Under the pieces are notes generated by a model. The model did no database searches, was not told the origin of the DNA, and saw nothing but the letters and a program-made list of their open reading frames with translations. This document shows, in pieces, positions 55,045-64,000 of a stretch of DNA of 64,000 bases. The position numbers and the translations under genes are program-made. Position 1 is the first letter of the stretch. The number at the start of each line of letters is the position of its first letter. Source of the stretch: Psychrobacter maritimus (GTDB lineage: Bacteria; Pseudomonadota; Gammaproteobacteria; Pseudomonadales; Moraxellaceae); the NCBI RefSeq assembly GCF_904846345.1, contig NZ_CAJHAJ010000004.1:186001-250000 (forward strand). Direction: 5' to 3'.

Positions 55045-55339
55045 AAAATCTCATGTCTTAATTAATATAATTTTCTAAAACCTCATCTGTATTTTTAGCC
55101 AAATATTTCGTTATTAGGCAGACCTTCAACGGATATTTGGTGATTGCTTTTTTATAAGAGCAGTTTTTGTCAGTACATTCTTTGCAAGCACAGTCCTCTA
55201 TAAATTACCGCCTGACTCTACAGGCTGATATATCATCTCCACTGCTCTTATATTAAAGCTCCTATAGAGCTTCATAAATTCTATTTATTATTCTTTATTT
55301 ATTACTTTCGATTGACCAGCTGAATAAGGTTCATACGTT

Positions 55340-56779
55340 ATGGCAAAAAATAAAAGTAGCTATGTCTGCCAAGGCTGCGGTGCACATTTTGGTAAATGGT
55401 CGGGACAGTGCTCTGATTGCGGCGAATGGAACAGCTTAGTTGAAGCCCCAAATGTCAGCATGCCTCATCATAACAAAAGCACTGCTAAACCAGCAGCAAA
55501 TCGTGCAACACCTCGCTCGTCGGGTGGAGCACCAACCGGGAACTATTCCGGCACACATAGTGCAGTCATGCCACTCAATGCCGTAAGCGTAGGTTTAGAT
55601 ACGCGTTTACCAACCGGTATCAGTGAGTTTGATCGGGTATTAGGTGGCGGATTGGTGGCCGGTTCTGTCGTTTTGATAGGTGGTGACCCAGGTATCGGTA
55701 AATCGACGATTTTGCTGCAAACAGCGACCAATATGGCAAAGGCTGATTCATTGGCGGGTAGTGCTCTGTATGTGACGGGTGAGGAATCATTGGCGCAGGT
55801 GGCTATGCGTGCTAAACGTTTAGATTTGCCTGCTGATAGGTTGCGCGTGCTCGCTGAAACCAATGTAGAGACTATTTGTGCCGCATTAACCCAAGAGCAG
55901 CCTGCGATTGCTATTATTGACTCGATTCAGACCATTTATACCGATGCCATCAATTCGGCACCGGGCGGTGTCAGTCAGATTCGCGAGTCGGCGGCTATTT
56001 TGACCCGTTATGCCAAGCAAACCGGTACGGCATTATTTTTAGTGGGGCATGTGACCAAAGAAGGAACGCTGGCAGGGCCGCGTGTGCTTGAGCATATGGT
56101 TGATACGGTTTTATATTTTGAAGGTCAGTCTGACTCGCGTTTTCGTATGATACGCGCGGTGAAAAACCGTTTTGGCGCGGTCAATGAGTTAGGAATTTTT
56201 GGCATGACTGATATGGGGCTTAAAGAGGTCGCCAATCCGTCAGCGATATTTTTAAGCCGTTATGACAAACCCGTGGCAGGCTCTGTGGTCATGGTGAGCC
56301 GTGAAGGTACCAGACCGCTACTGGTGGAAGTACAAGCCTTGGTTGATGATTCACAAGGCTCACCGAGGCGCATGGCATTGGGACTAGATTTTCAGCGGTT
56401 ATCAATGTTACTTGCGGTCATGCATCGCCATGGCGGTATCCATACCAGTGGACAAGACGTCTATGTCAACGTCGTCGGCGGCGTGAAAGTAATAGAAACA
56501 GGGTCTGATTTGGCAGTGCTCTTAGCTTGTGCCTCTAGTATCAAAGAAAAACCTTTACCGTCATCACTGGCTGTCTTTGGTGAAGTCGGTTTGTCCGGTG
56601 AAATTCGCCCTGTACCTAATGGTCAAGAACGCTTAAAAGAAGCAATGAAGCACGGCTTTAAAAATGCGATTATTCCTAAAGCCAATGCGCCTGCTAAAGA
56701 CGCGCCGCAGTTCAAAGGTATCAATGTGATTGCAGTAGAACGCTTAGATGATGCGATTGAAAGGGCGTTTGAGCTATAA
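55340..56779 (+). CDS. radA: DNA repair protein RadA
   Basis: A 479-residue RadA/Sms helicase-like protein that aids branch migration in recombination. The C4 zinc finger is Cys10-x2-Cys13 with Cys24-x2-Cys27. Walker A is GGDPGIGKST (residues 114-123), AIIDSIQTIYTD is Walker B, and the RadA-specific KNRFG motif is at residues 275-279. The C-terminal Lon-like domain contains DLAVLLACASSI and GEVGLSGEIRPVPN. Length and order match the family. Confidence 0.97.
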   Translation: MAKNKSSYVCQGCGAHFGKWSGQCSDCGEWNSLVEAPNVSMPHHNKSTAKPAANRATPRSSGGAPTGNYSGTHSAVMPLNAVSVGLDTRLPTGISEFDRVLGGGLVAGSVVLIGGDPGIGKSTILLQTATNMAKADSLAGSALYVTGEESLAQVAMRAKRLDLPADRLRVLAETNVETICAALTQEQPAIAIIDSIQTIYTDAINSAPGGVSQIRESAAILTRYAKQTGTALFLVGHVTKEGTLAGPRVLEHMVDTVLYFEGQSDSRFRMIRAVKNRFGAVNELGIFGMTDMGLKEVANPSAIFLSRYDKPVAGSVVMVSREGTRPLLVEVQALVDDSQGSPRRMALGLDFQRLSMLLAVMHRHGGIHTSGQDVYVNVVGGVKVIETGSDLAVLLACASSIKEKPLPSSLAVFGEVGLSGEIRPVPNGQERLKEAMKHGFKNAIIPKANAPAKDAPQFKGINVIAVERLDDAIERAFEL

Positions 56780-56827
56780 GGTTTTAATAGCAAACCCTTT
56801 TATATTCATAATTAAAATTTACACAAC

Positions 56828-56866
56828 AAAAAAGCGCCTAACTTTGAATGAGTTAGGCGCTTTTTT
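56828..56866. terminator. Bidirectional rho-independent terminator
   Basis: AAAAGCGCCTAACT pairs with AGTTAGGCGCTTTT around TTGAATG, followed by a T-tract. It lies between convergent radA and rlpA. Confidence 0.92.
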
Positions 56867-56947
56867 ATTTGAAGCTAAAAGTATGGTTTTTCTATAACAC
56901 GAAACCGTTAAGGGCTTAAAACGCTATTGTTCTAAGACGTTAATGGT

Positions 56948-57568
56948 TTAAGAGGATGGGCCTGAAACACGTTCAATAGCCACGTTACCCACACCTTTAC
57001 CAGTAATACCAAGTTGTTTGGCCGCACCATAAGACAAATCTAACACACGGTTACCATGGAACGGACCACGATCATTTACTTTTACCACAACGCTTTTACC
57101 ATTGTTTTTATTGGTCACTTTAACGTAGCAGTTCAGTGGTAGTGAACGGTGCGCAGCGGTTAGGCCATTCATATCAAAAGTCTCACCGCTAGCGGTTTTG
57201 CGACCATGAAACTGACGACCATACCAAGAGGCTAAGCCGGTTTGTTTAAATTTGCTCACAGAGTTAGAGGCGACTGCTGTTAGACGTTCTAGCACGTCTT
57301 CGTCTTTAGATACTTGTGCGGTGTCACTGGCCAACAGTGAGCTGCTCAGTGCCAATGAAGTAGGTTGGCGGGCAGACTTAACTAAGCTTGATGCGCCGTC
57401 GTGCTGACGACTAAGTTCACCGAGTACACGGTCAATATGGGAGGCGTTATCTTGCGAGATCATTGCAAGGGAGGTTTTTGATTCTACCGCATTTGCATTA
57501 GAAGCGACTGCAGAGCCAGCAAATAAAACGGCTGACATTGTAAGTAAACCAGATAAACGCTTATTCAT
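56948..57568 (-). CDS. rlpA: RlpA-like septal peptidoglycan protein
   Basis: A 206-residue exported protein. The signal is in residues 1-28 (LLTMSAVLFAGSAVASNANA). The double-psi beta-barrel domain shows GLASWYGRQFHGRKTASGETFDM (about residues 112-134), TAAHRSLPLNCYVKVTNKNNGKSVVVKVNDRGPFHG and LDLSYGAAKQLG, the RlpA fold. No lipobox cysteine and no C-terminal SPOR domain are evident, so it resembles the shorter RlpA-like members. The fold's conserved acidic residue in the DRGPF loop is present. It may be a lytic transglycosylase for denuded glycans. Confidence 0.9.
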   Translation of the reverse strand: MNKRLSGLLTMSAVLFAGSAVASNANAVESKTSLAMISQDNASHIDRVLGELSRQHDGASSLVKSARQPTSLALSSSLLASDTAQVSKDEDVLERLTAVASNSVSKFKQTGLASWYGRQFHGRKTASGETFDMNGLTAAHRSLPLNCYVKVTNKNNGKSVVVKVNDRGPFHGNRVLDLSYGAAKQLGITGKGVGNVAIERVSGPSS

Positions 57569-58550
57569 AAATACCTCTATAACTTATACATCAAAACTTA
57601 ACACTAAAAACCTCTTAGATGGAGCGAGGCAGCGTTAGACCAATCTAACCCAGCCGCAAACCCTAAAACCGAGATCAATCACCTTTCTCATAATGACTGA
57701 CGTTACTGCCCGGCTTCAATAAATTTTAATATATGGTAATTTTTATTTCATCATCATAAGTGAGTAGGCGTTTATGATTTAGGGACAAATCACCAAACTT
57801 AACTTATGACACGCTCAAATGATAGTTAACAATATGAATTAAATAACGCATCAACCACTAAAATGGGATACTGCTATTCGATAACCAAACTTTCACACAA
57901 TGCTAAATTAATAAAGAGTTTAAAGTGTATTACGTATTACTTTGTTATTAAACCGTTAATTAAGTAGTAACTTTGAAAGTCTGAAATCTACAAGTTGCTA
58001 ACTATACGGAGGAGCTACAACGACAATATAATTGAATGATAAGTTTGTTAGTAGCTATGTACGGGTTATGTATCATATCTACCATAAAACGAGGTTAACG
58101 CAATTATTTGTAAAAAACAAGGAATAAAACCTCTCAGTATGAGTGGACTAATAGTGGGTTTTTATAGGGTTGTAGTTGGTAGGTTATTGGTATAAATTGT
58201 AATAATAACAATGACTTATGATTATTAATAAGTGCGTGATGTTAGGGTTTTTATGACAATCTATGTAGAATTGATTACAAATAAAATTAGGTTAAACCAG
58301 CAAATATCCGCCTAATTTTGCAAATTCTGTGTTGATATGGAATAAAGGCTGAATGAATGCTGATGGCAAATTCTTCCTAAATTTGCCCACCGGTTTGCTG
58401 CCTAATGACTTTTTAAATGACTAAATTGGATGCTTAATAGCGTGTTTGTGTCGTTATTTTAACCAATGCTAAAACGGCCATTAAGCATAAAAATTGCTAT
58501 ACATAATTCACTTTGCAAGTTGCTTCATTTGCAAGTTGCTTAAAAAAGCA
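57569..58550. other. Long gene-free region (982 bp)
   Basis: The longest non-coding stretch in the window lies between rlpA (minus) and rodA (minus). It is AT-rich with stop codons in all frames. Two tiny frames, at 58036 and 58353, lack proper ribosome-binding sites. The rlpA promoter must lie near its start. No clear hairpin-plus-T terminator or repeat was recognised. Confidence 0.5.
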
Positions 58551-59693
58551 TTAATCAGATTTATGAGTATGGATTGACATCAATAAGCCGAAACCTGCCA
58601 TTAAGGTAACGATAGCTGTACCACCATAACTAATAAAAGGCAAAGGCACACCGACAACCGGCAAAATGCCGCCGACCATACCGACATTGACGAAAACATA
58701 GACAAAAAAGGACATAGCAATCGCGCCTGCCAATAATCGACTATAGGTATCAGGATGGGTGAACGCAATATATAAGGCACGAGTCAGCACACAGGCATAA
58801 ATAGACATGAGTAATATCACGCCAAGCAGGCCAAATTCTTCAGAAAAGGCGGCAATGATAAAGTCAGTATGACCTTCTGGTAAAAAATGTAGATGAGACT
58901 GCGTGCCTTCTAGATAGCCTTTGCCAGTGAGGCCGCCTGCACCAATAGCGGTCTTGGATTGAATGATGTTCCAGCCAGCTCCTTGGACGTCAGCCTCAGG
59001 ATTAAATAGGGTTAAGACGCGCGTACGTTGGTAATCATGTAATAAGAAATTCCAAGCGAAGGCGACCAAAGGCACTGCCAAAGCCGCTGCACTCGCAATC
59101 AATCGCCACGAAAGCCCTGCCAAAAACAACACAAAAATGCCACTGGCCGCGACCAGTAATGAAGTACCAAGGTCAGGTTCTTTAGCGATTAACAATACCG
59201 GCACTACGATTAACGCCAAAGTGATGGCAATGCTGGATAGTGAGGGCGGCAAGTCACGTTTGGATAAAAACCACGCACACATCATCGGCATGCCAAGTTT
59301 CATAAACTCTGAAGGCTGCACACTGCCAAATCCCGGTAAGTTAATCCAGCGCTGCGCACCCATGCGCACCTCGCCAATGATATCAACCAGTACCAATAAT
59401 ATCAGCCCTAACACATAAAATATGGGGGTAAAGGTGCGATAGAGGCTAGGCGGTATCTGCGCCATGATAAACATCACCGTAAAGGCAACGCCATAGCTGA
59501 CCATTTGGCGTATGACCATGTCGCTATCTTGGCCGGATGCGCTGTATAAAATTGTCAAACCAATACAGCAAACCGTTAATAGCAGTAGGGTTAGCCACGG
59601 GTCAATATGAGTACGTTGCCATAGTGTCGGCGCATGACCTTGACCTAGATGATGGCTCTGACGTGAAAAACGGTATTGCGGGTTAGAAGACAT
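58551..59693 (-). CDS. rodA: Rod-shape-determining SEDS protein RodA
   Basis: A 380-residue SEDS-family peptidoglycan glycosyltransferase with about ten membrane helices. The frame opens at 59870, but the ATG at 59693 (MSSNPQYRFSRQ) gives normal length. Key motifs are RWINLPGFGSVQPSEFMKLG (about residues 109-128), LIAKEPDLGTSLLVAASG with the catalytic Asp, GAGGLTGKGYLEGTQSHLHFLPEGHTDFI, and the C-terminal PLPFISYGGTAIVTLM. It elongates cell-wall glycan strands with a class B PBP. It is divergent from the M15-like peptidase. Confidence 0.93.
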   Translation of the reverse strand: MSSNPQYRFSRQSHHLGQGHAPTLWQRTHIDPWLTLLLLTVCCIGLTILYSASGQDSDMVIRQMVSYGVAFTVMFIMAQIPPSLYRTFTPIFYVLGLILLVLVDIIGEVRMGAQRWINLPGFGSVQPSEFMKLGMPMMCAWFLSKRDLPPSLSSIAITLALIVVPVLLIAKEPDLGTSLLVAASGIFVLFLAGLSWRLIASAAALAVPLVAFAWNFLLHDYQRTRVLTLFNPEADVQGAGWNIIQSKTAIGAGGLTGKGYLEGTQSHLHFLPEGHTDFIIAAFSEEFGLLGVILLMSIYACVLTRALYIAFTHPDTYSRLLAGAIAMSFFVYVFVNVGMVGGILPVVGVPLPFISYGGTAIVTLMAGFGLLMSIHTHKSD

Positions 59694-59985
59694 AGGCAAA
59701 ATGTGACTGGCAGTTGGTGTGAAAGAAAAGTCAGGTTTGACGGATAAAGATAATAGATCAGCAATTAAGCAACTAATCACTAAGCAAGCGGCGATTATAA
59801 GGCGTTCATTTAACCAGATAATAGCGAATAAAGTAACTTGCTGGTAATAAAGTAACGTCAATATGAACATTATAAGGATAAGTGTTAATAACGAATAGGT
59901 GACCGCTGATTCGCTGCGATAGTTTAGCCTGCTTGCTTAAAATTTGATAGTATCGATAAAACGTTTTTAGCGGTAGTTTCTAATA

Positions 59986-60975
59986 ATGATAAAGACAAAA
60001 AAATCTGTTTATAGGCAAATATATAAGCCTGTTATTGCCCTATGTATTTGTGCCAGCAGTGTCTCGGCTTCTGCCGCTATTATAAGTGATAATAGTGAGC
60101 GCCGTATCCAAATCCGCCATGGCAGTAGCGCTACTGATAGCACTTCTAACGCCTATATCACGCCTGCTAGAAATTATGACAGTCAAAGCAATAGTTATAG
60201 TGGCGGCGCGACAATATTAAGCGAGGGCAGAAGTGGGTCAAATAGCTTAGGCGGCGATAGTATGCAAGGGCTCATTCAACAAAAACAGCGTGAATTTAAT
60301 TTTGATAGTGGTTTGTCGATAGAAGAGAGCAAACGCGTCATTACCAATAAAGTTACGCCACGTTATAACACCACTTATAACACTGGTAATAATAACTTCG
60401 GAAATAGTAATTATAACGATTTTACCAGTATGGATTTTAATACGTGGTTAAATAGTAATAGCTACCGCGCCGGACAAGTGGCCAATTATCAGCGCTATTT
60501 AAGCTCAAGAGTGGGGGCACAAAACGTCCCGCCCTTATCACAGCTGCTAACGACTGCCCGTAGTTGGGATAAATGCGGCTATGAGCCTTATCAGCTACCG
60601 CCGCAGGAGCTATGGGCGAATATTGTGCCGACCTTGCAGCTTTATAGTCAGCTCAAAAACCAAGGTATCTTGCCTGCCAATACCGAGATACGTTCAGTCT
60701 ATCGCAGTCCTGGGTTAAATGGCTGTGCAGGCGGGGCAAACGCCAGTAAGCACATGACCGCCGGCGCGATGGATATTTGGGTGCCAGAATATGAAAGTAG
60801 TCCATGGCAATTGAGTCGCATGCAAGACAGCTTATGTGAGTTTTGGCAATATCAGGGTCAATCGCACAACTTTGGCCTAGGATTATACTCTACCGGTGCG
60901 ATTCATTTAGATACTGATGGTTATCGTAAATGGGGCTTTAATCATGCCAGTAGCAGCTCTGCTTGCCGCTATTAA
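59986..60975 (+). CDS. Exported M15-like D-Ala-D-Ala peptidase family protein
   Basis: A 329-residue exported protein with a signal peptide (residues 10-31, IYKPVIALCICASSVSASAA). A long Ser/Asn/Tyr-rich, low-complexity region follows (about 40-160). The C-terminal domain shows the peptidase M15-type zinc pattern: SKHMTAGAMD with His256 and Asp263, and a C-terminal His307 in GAIHLDTDG. It is preceded by EIRSVYRSPGLNGCAGG. Such enzymes cut peptidoglycan stem peptides or bind them. It is divergent from rodA and lies beside M16 peptidases, suggesting a cell-envelope neighbourhood. Confidence 0.8.
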   Translation: MIKTKKSVYRQIYKPVIALCICASSVSASAAIISDNSERRIQIRHGSSATDSTSNAYITPARNYDSQSNSYSGGATILSEGRSGSNSLGGDSMQGLIQQKQREFNFDSGLSIEESKRVITNKVTPRYNTTYNTGNNNFGNSNYNDFTSMDFNTWLNSNSYRAGQVANYQRYLSSRVGAQNVPPLSQLLTTARSWDKCGYEPYQLPPQELWANIVPTLQLYSQLKNQGILPANTEIRSVYRSPGLNGCAGGANASKHMTAGAMDIWVPEYESSPWQLSRMQDSLCEFWQYQGQSHNFGLGLYSTGAIHLDTDGYRKWGFNHASSSSACRY

Positions 60976-61011
60976 ATAGTATATTTTTAAAAACTATATC
61001 GTGAATTAAAG

Positions 61012-61047
61012 AAGCTCAGCCAGTAAATATTACTGGCTGAGCTTTTT
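61012..61047. terminator. Bidirectional rho-independent terminator
   Basis: AAGCTCAGCCAGTAA pairs with TTACTGGCTGAGCTT, followed by T6 on the plus strand. It lies between convergent M15-like and M16 genes. Confidence 0.88.
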
Positions 61048-61147
61048 TATCGAGTTTAATTTTTATAGATAATTGATTATCAATAAAGGTATATCAACGC
61101 TCAATCGATATTCTTAAATGCCTATAAAGAACACGCTATCAGGCTTA

Positions 61148-62698
61148 TTATTTTTTCTTAGACGTCTTCTCATCCCAAGGGTTAACCTCACCAACGGTAA
61201 CGATTAAAAAGTCGTCAGGTTTTAAGGTGTCGCGCAGGGTTTGGTTGACCTCTGACAGTTTAACCTGTTCGATACGACTGACATAATTGGTCAGATAACT
61301 GTTAGGTAGCTGATAAAAATTCATCATGCCAAGTAGACTATTGATTCCTGCGTTACTGGCGAAACCCATCGGGAAGCTGTTTTTTAAATTATCCGTGGTC
61401 AATCTCATCTCATCGCTGGTGATACCTTTATCTAACGTCTCATTAATCACCGCCAAGCTGGCATCAATCGCCGCGCGCGCTTTATCATTACGAGTCGAAA
61501 AACCAATCTGATAAGGTCCGCGCGCCAGCATCGGGTTCATAGAGCCTGAAATGCCATAGGTATAACCAAGGTTTTGCCTGACTTCGGTCATCAAGCGCGC
61601 GTTAAAATCGCCTCCTGCTAATACTTCATTACCGACGGCAAAGTTGGTTTGCTTTTGCTGCGCTTGGGGGTCAGTGGCGCGCTTATCGCCCAATTGCCCC
61701 ATTAATACCGTGGTTTGACTACTAGGAAACGGAATATGAATGTGCTGAGATTGGGTTAATGGTTTTGGTTCGGGTAGGGTAGTCGCCGCTTGGCCCGCTG
61801 GCAAGTCAGCCGTTATTTCTTCAGCCAAATTTTTTGCTTGTGCCAAAGTCAAATTACCAGTCATGGCAAGCGACGCATTGGCGGCGACTAGATAGCGGTT
61901 TTTAAAGTCGATTAACTGTTGTCTTTTAATATTAGGAACCGTTTCAAGCGTGCCAACCGATGGATGGGCGTAAGGATGGTCGCCATAGAGTGCCTTGCTA
62001 AAGGCAATGCTAGCAAGACTGCCTGGGTCTTGTTTTTGCTGTTGTAAACCGACCAGTAAGCGTGCTTTATTACGGGCTAATATTTGCTCGTCAAAGCTGG
62101 GTTCAGTAAGCATTTGCGTCATTAAGTCAACGGCAGGCAGTAAATGCTTATCATCAGATAAGCTACGCAACGAGACAATAAACATGTCTTTATAAGCGCC
62201 ACTGCTTAGATTGATACCCAAGGTTTCGACCGCCCGCGTGAACTCATTTTCATCTAAGCGTTTAGAGCCTTGTTCAAGCATCGTCGCGGTCATATTGGCG
62301 ATACCAAAGCCTGATTTACTGATACTACCATCACGTGCGCTACCGGCGTTAAAGCGCAAATCAATATCGACAATGGGTAAGGTAGTCGTCGGTACAAAAA
62401 GCACAGGAATACCGGCTTTGGTCTTAAAGGTTTGAATCTTTGGAACAGTGACTTCTAAAGGTTTGGCATTATCAAGGCTACTAAGCTTAGCTAAAGCGGC
62501 AATAGGCGCGCTAGTATCGACTGCGGCAGCCGGCGTGCGAGCATCTTCGCCGCCCGCCATATCTGCCTGAGCGATAGTAGTCAAGGTCATCATCCCAAAG
62601 AATGCACAAGCACTCAAATAAGGAAGCTGCTTAACATTAGATGAGAATTTGGTTTTCTTAAGAAAAGGTATTTGAGTCATGTCTTTCTTCTTATTCAT
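61148..62698 (-). CDS. M16 family peptidase, non-catalytic partner
   Basis: A 516-residue M16 (insulinase-like) protein with a basic start and hydrophobic segment at residues 25-45 (LSACAFFGMMTLTTIAQADM) that looks like an export signal. The M16 fold is visible (VDIDLRFNAGSARDG; YGDHPYAHPSVGT). The zinc motif is absent: the HxxEH position reads ATMLEQGSK. It therefore resembles the inactive subunit of heterodimeric bacterial M16 pairs. The catalytic-type partner is encoded directly upstream, 51 bp away, on the same strand. Confidence 0.88.
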   Translation of the reverse strand: MNKKKDMTQIPFLKKTKFSSNVKQLPYLSACAFFGMMTLTTIAQADMAGGEDARTPAAAVDTSAPIAALAKLSSLDNAKPLEVTVPKIQTFKTKAGIPVLFVPTTTLPIVDIDLRFNAGSARDGSISKSGFGIANMTATMLEQGSKRLDENEFTRAVETLGINLSSGAYKDMFIVSLRSLSDDKHLLPAVDLMTQMLTEPSFDEQILARNKARLLVGLQQQKQDPGSLASIAFSKALYGDHPYAHPSVGTLETVPNIKRQQLIDFKNRYLVAANASLAMTGNLTLAQAKNLAEEITADLPAGQAATTLPEPKPLTQSQHIHIPFPSSQTTVLMGQLGDKRATDPQAQQKQTNFAVGNEVLAGGDFNARLMTEVRQNLGYTYGISGSMNPMLARGPYQIGFSTRNDKARAAIDASLAVINETLDKGITSDEMRLTTDNLKNSFPMGFASNAGINSLLGMMNFYQLPNSYLTNYVSRIEQVKLSEVNQTLRDTLKPDDFLIVTVGEVNPWDEKTSKKK

Positions 62699-62749
62699 AA
62701 GGTCATAAGTATCGGGTTTTTGCCAAGGTAACTAGAGAGCATGTTGATG

Positions 62750-64000
62750 TTATTTAGCTTTACTTACCGCTTCTTTAGTAGCATCATTTTTATTAACGGT
62801 GTCTTCGCTCATCTTATCTTGGCTAGCTTTATCTTTATCGGCAGTCTCTTTAGGCGGGATGATATGCATCACCGTTAAATTGTCTTTGACCAAATACTTT
62901 TTACTTGCCGCTTGGATATCCGCAATCGTTACGCTATCAAGCTTGGTTGGCAATTTGGCCAGTAACCTATCATCAAGACCGATAGATTGCAGTGAGCCAA
63001 TCATACGCGCCTGACCTTCCATGCTGTCCTGTGCATACACCAAACCGGTGACAGTATTGGTTTTGGCGCGCTCGATTTCATCGGCAGCAATCGGGTCGGT
63101 CGATAGTTTATTAATCTCATTAATGATGGCTTGTTGTGCTTGCGCTAAGCTGACGCCTTCGCGCGGGGTTGCTTGTATCAAAAACAGTCCATCGCCGCGA
63201 TCAAGCAAATCGTAAGACGTACCAACTGTGGTGAGTAGACCTTGCTCGCGTACCAGTCTGCTCTCTAAACGTGCTGATAAACCGCCGTCTAGCACATCTT
63301 GCGCAAGTGATAGCGCATAGGCTTGTTTTTCATTATTAGCACCAGCGCTCACCAGACTGGGCACGTTATAACCCATTAATAAAACTGGCACTTGCACCGC
63401 TTGCTCAGATTCTACTTGCTGATAACCGCGAAAGCCCTTTTGAGTGACCGCAGGACGCTTGGGTAGCGCGCTTGGTTTTAGCGCCCCAAAGTAGCGTTTA
63501 ACCTGCGCCAATACTTCGGTTGGTTCCACATCACCGACGATAACCAACGTCGCATTATTGGGCGCGTACCATATTTTATACCAGTCTTTTAAATCGTTAA
63601 GAGTAATCGATTCAAGCTCGCTCATGGGTCCAATGACCGATTCACCTTTCGGGCTGTTCGGCAATGCCAGCAAGCGAAAGGACTCATAAGCTTTGGCAAG
63701 GGGGTTGTCATCCGTACGCTGACGACGCTCTTCCATCACCACTTGATGCTCTTTGGCAAACGCTTTGTCATCAAATATTAAGTTTTTCATGCGATCCGCT
63801 TCTAGCTCTAAAGCTAACGGCAAACGATTGGCAGGGAATAGCTCGTAATAGCCAGTATAGTCGTAACTGGTAAAGGCATTATTAACGCCGCCAAATTTAG
63901 CAATCAAACGCTCATAATCGTCGCTTGACACATCAGTGGTGCCTTTAAACATCATATGCTCTAGCACATGGGAGATGCCACCTTTATCAAGTGGCTCATC
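62750..64000 (-). CDS. M16 family zinc metallopeptidase (5'-partial)
   Basis: The window ends inside this gene; the frame is open to base 64000, so its N-terminus is missing. The first visible residues include GGISHVLEHMMFKG, an intact HxxEH inverted zinc motif, with the downstream acidic ligand in LALELEADRMKNLIFD. About 416 codons are seen. A Lys/Asp/Ser-rich tail closes the protein. It is the catalytic member of a two-gene M16 pair, probably periplasmic as its partner has a signal. Substrate is unknown. Confidence 0.9.
   Translation of the reverse strand, partial: DEPLDKGGISHVLEHMMFKGTTDVSSDDYERLIAKFGGVNNAFTSYDYTGYYELFPANRLPLALELEADRMKNLIFDDKAFAKEHQVVMEERRQRTDDNPLAKAYESFRLLALPNSPKGESVIGPMSELESITLNDLKDWYKIWYAPNNATLVIVGDVEPTEVLAQVKRYFGALKPSALPKRPAVTQKGFRGYQQVESEQAVQVPVLLMGYNVPSLVSAGANNEKQAYALSLAQDVLDGGLSARLESRLVREQGLLTTVGTSYDLLDRGDGLFLIQATPREGVSLAQAQQAIINEINKLSTDPIAADEIERAKTNTVTGLVYAQDSMEGQARMIGSLQSIGLDDRLLAKLPTKLDSVTIADIQAASKKYLVKDNLTVMHIIPPKETADKDKASQDKMSEDTVNKNDATKEAVSKAK

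Noticed and set aside
58036-58098. 20-codon hydrophobic frame in the long gene-free region
   Set aside because: GGAGGAG lies about 20 bases upstream, too far for initiation, and no terminator or homologue was evident.
58353-58424. 23-codon frame in the same region
   Set aside because: AAGG is only 5 bases upstream and the peptide has no features; too short to support.
1-64000. Prophage, insertion sequence or tRNA/rRNA genes
   Set aside because: No transposase, integrase, phage structural motif, tRNA cloverleaf or rRNA stretch was recognised on either strand.

Overview
The window looks like a chromosomal stretch from a moderately AT-rich gammaproteobacterium of the Moraxellaceae, most likely Psychrobacter. 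This is judged from gene content and protein style only, with no database search. The support is a long-tailed Hfq, a carboxyspermidine-type polyamine pathway, a complete branched-chain acyl-CoA catabolic operon, and a PETase-like secreted hydrolase of the type known from cold-adapted Moraxella. No rRNA, tRNA, CRISPR array, prophage or complete insertion sequence was seen.

Region 1 (1-8.3 kb) begins with the 3' part of an FAD-linked sugar-lactone oxidase. A likely aldehyde/alcohol redox and electrophile-stress cluster follows: GST, DJ-1/PfpI protein, zinc-free quinone-oxidoreductase-like MDR enzyme and iron alcohol dehydrogenase on the minus strand, then a TetR regulator and a divergent aldehyde dehydrogenase. 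Two nearly identical 18-bp palindromic sites (5327-5344 and 6421-6438) flank the tetR gene and probably make this one regulon.

Region 2 (8.3-15 kb) holds a small hypothetical gene and a nitric-oxide-response pair, nnrS and an NsrR-type Rrf2 regulator with an unusual insertion in its cluster-binding loop. It continues with a metallo-hydrolase-like protein, a secreted PETase-like alpha/beta hydrolase and an MFS transporter.

Region 3 (15.3-26.7 kb) is acyl-CoA metabolism: an AMP-dependent acyl-CoA synthetase, a propionyl-CoA synthetase-like enzyme, and a valine/isobutyrate operon (mmsA, acyl-CoA dehydrogenase, enoyl-CoA hydratase, 3-hydroxyisobutyryl-CoA hydrolase, mmsB). A convergent IclR regulator closes it.

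Region 4 (27-45 kb) is mixed housekeeping: an outer-membrane barrel protein, a phosphopantetheinyl transferase, pal, an unknown protein, pepN, DAHP synthase, lpxB, rnhB, a DUF924 protein, the two-gene carboxynorspermidine/carboxyspermidine pathway, htpX, and a run of small genes (methyltransferase, cupin, PhzF, YnfA). A 40-residue basic protein too short for usual ORF calling also lies here.

Region 5 (45.4-64 kb) is envelope and RNA/DNA maintenance: QueD-like protein, tsaE, mutL, miaA, hfq, the kdsD-kdsC-lptC-lptA-lptB lipopolysaccharide block, radA, rlpA, rodA, an M15-like peptidase and a pair of M16 peptidases, the second cut by the window end. Strong rho-independent terminators separate most convergent gene pairs.

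The points most worth a second look are the PETase-like enzyme, the NsrR loop insertion, the paired TetR operators, the repeat-rich Hfq tail, and two in-register intergenic tandem repeats (14 bp x5 and 15 bp x4).
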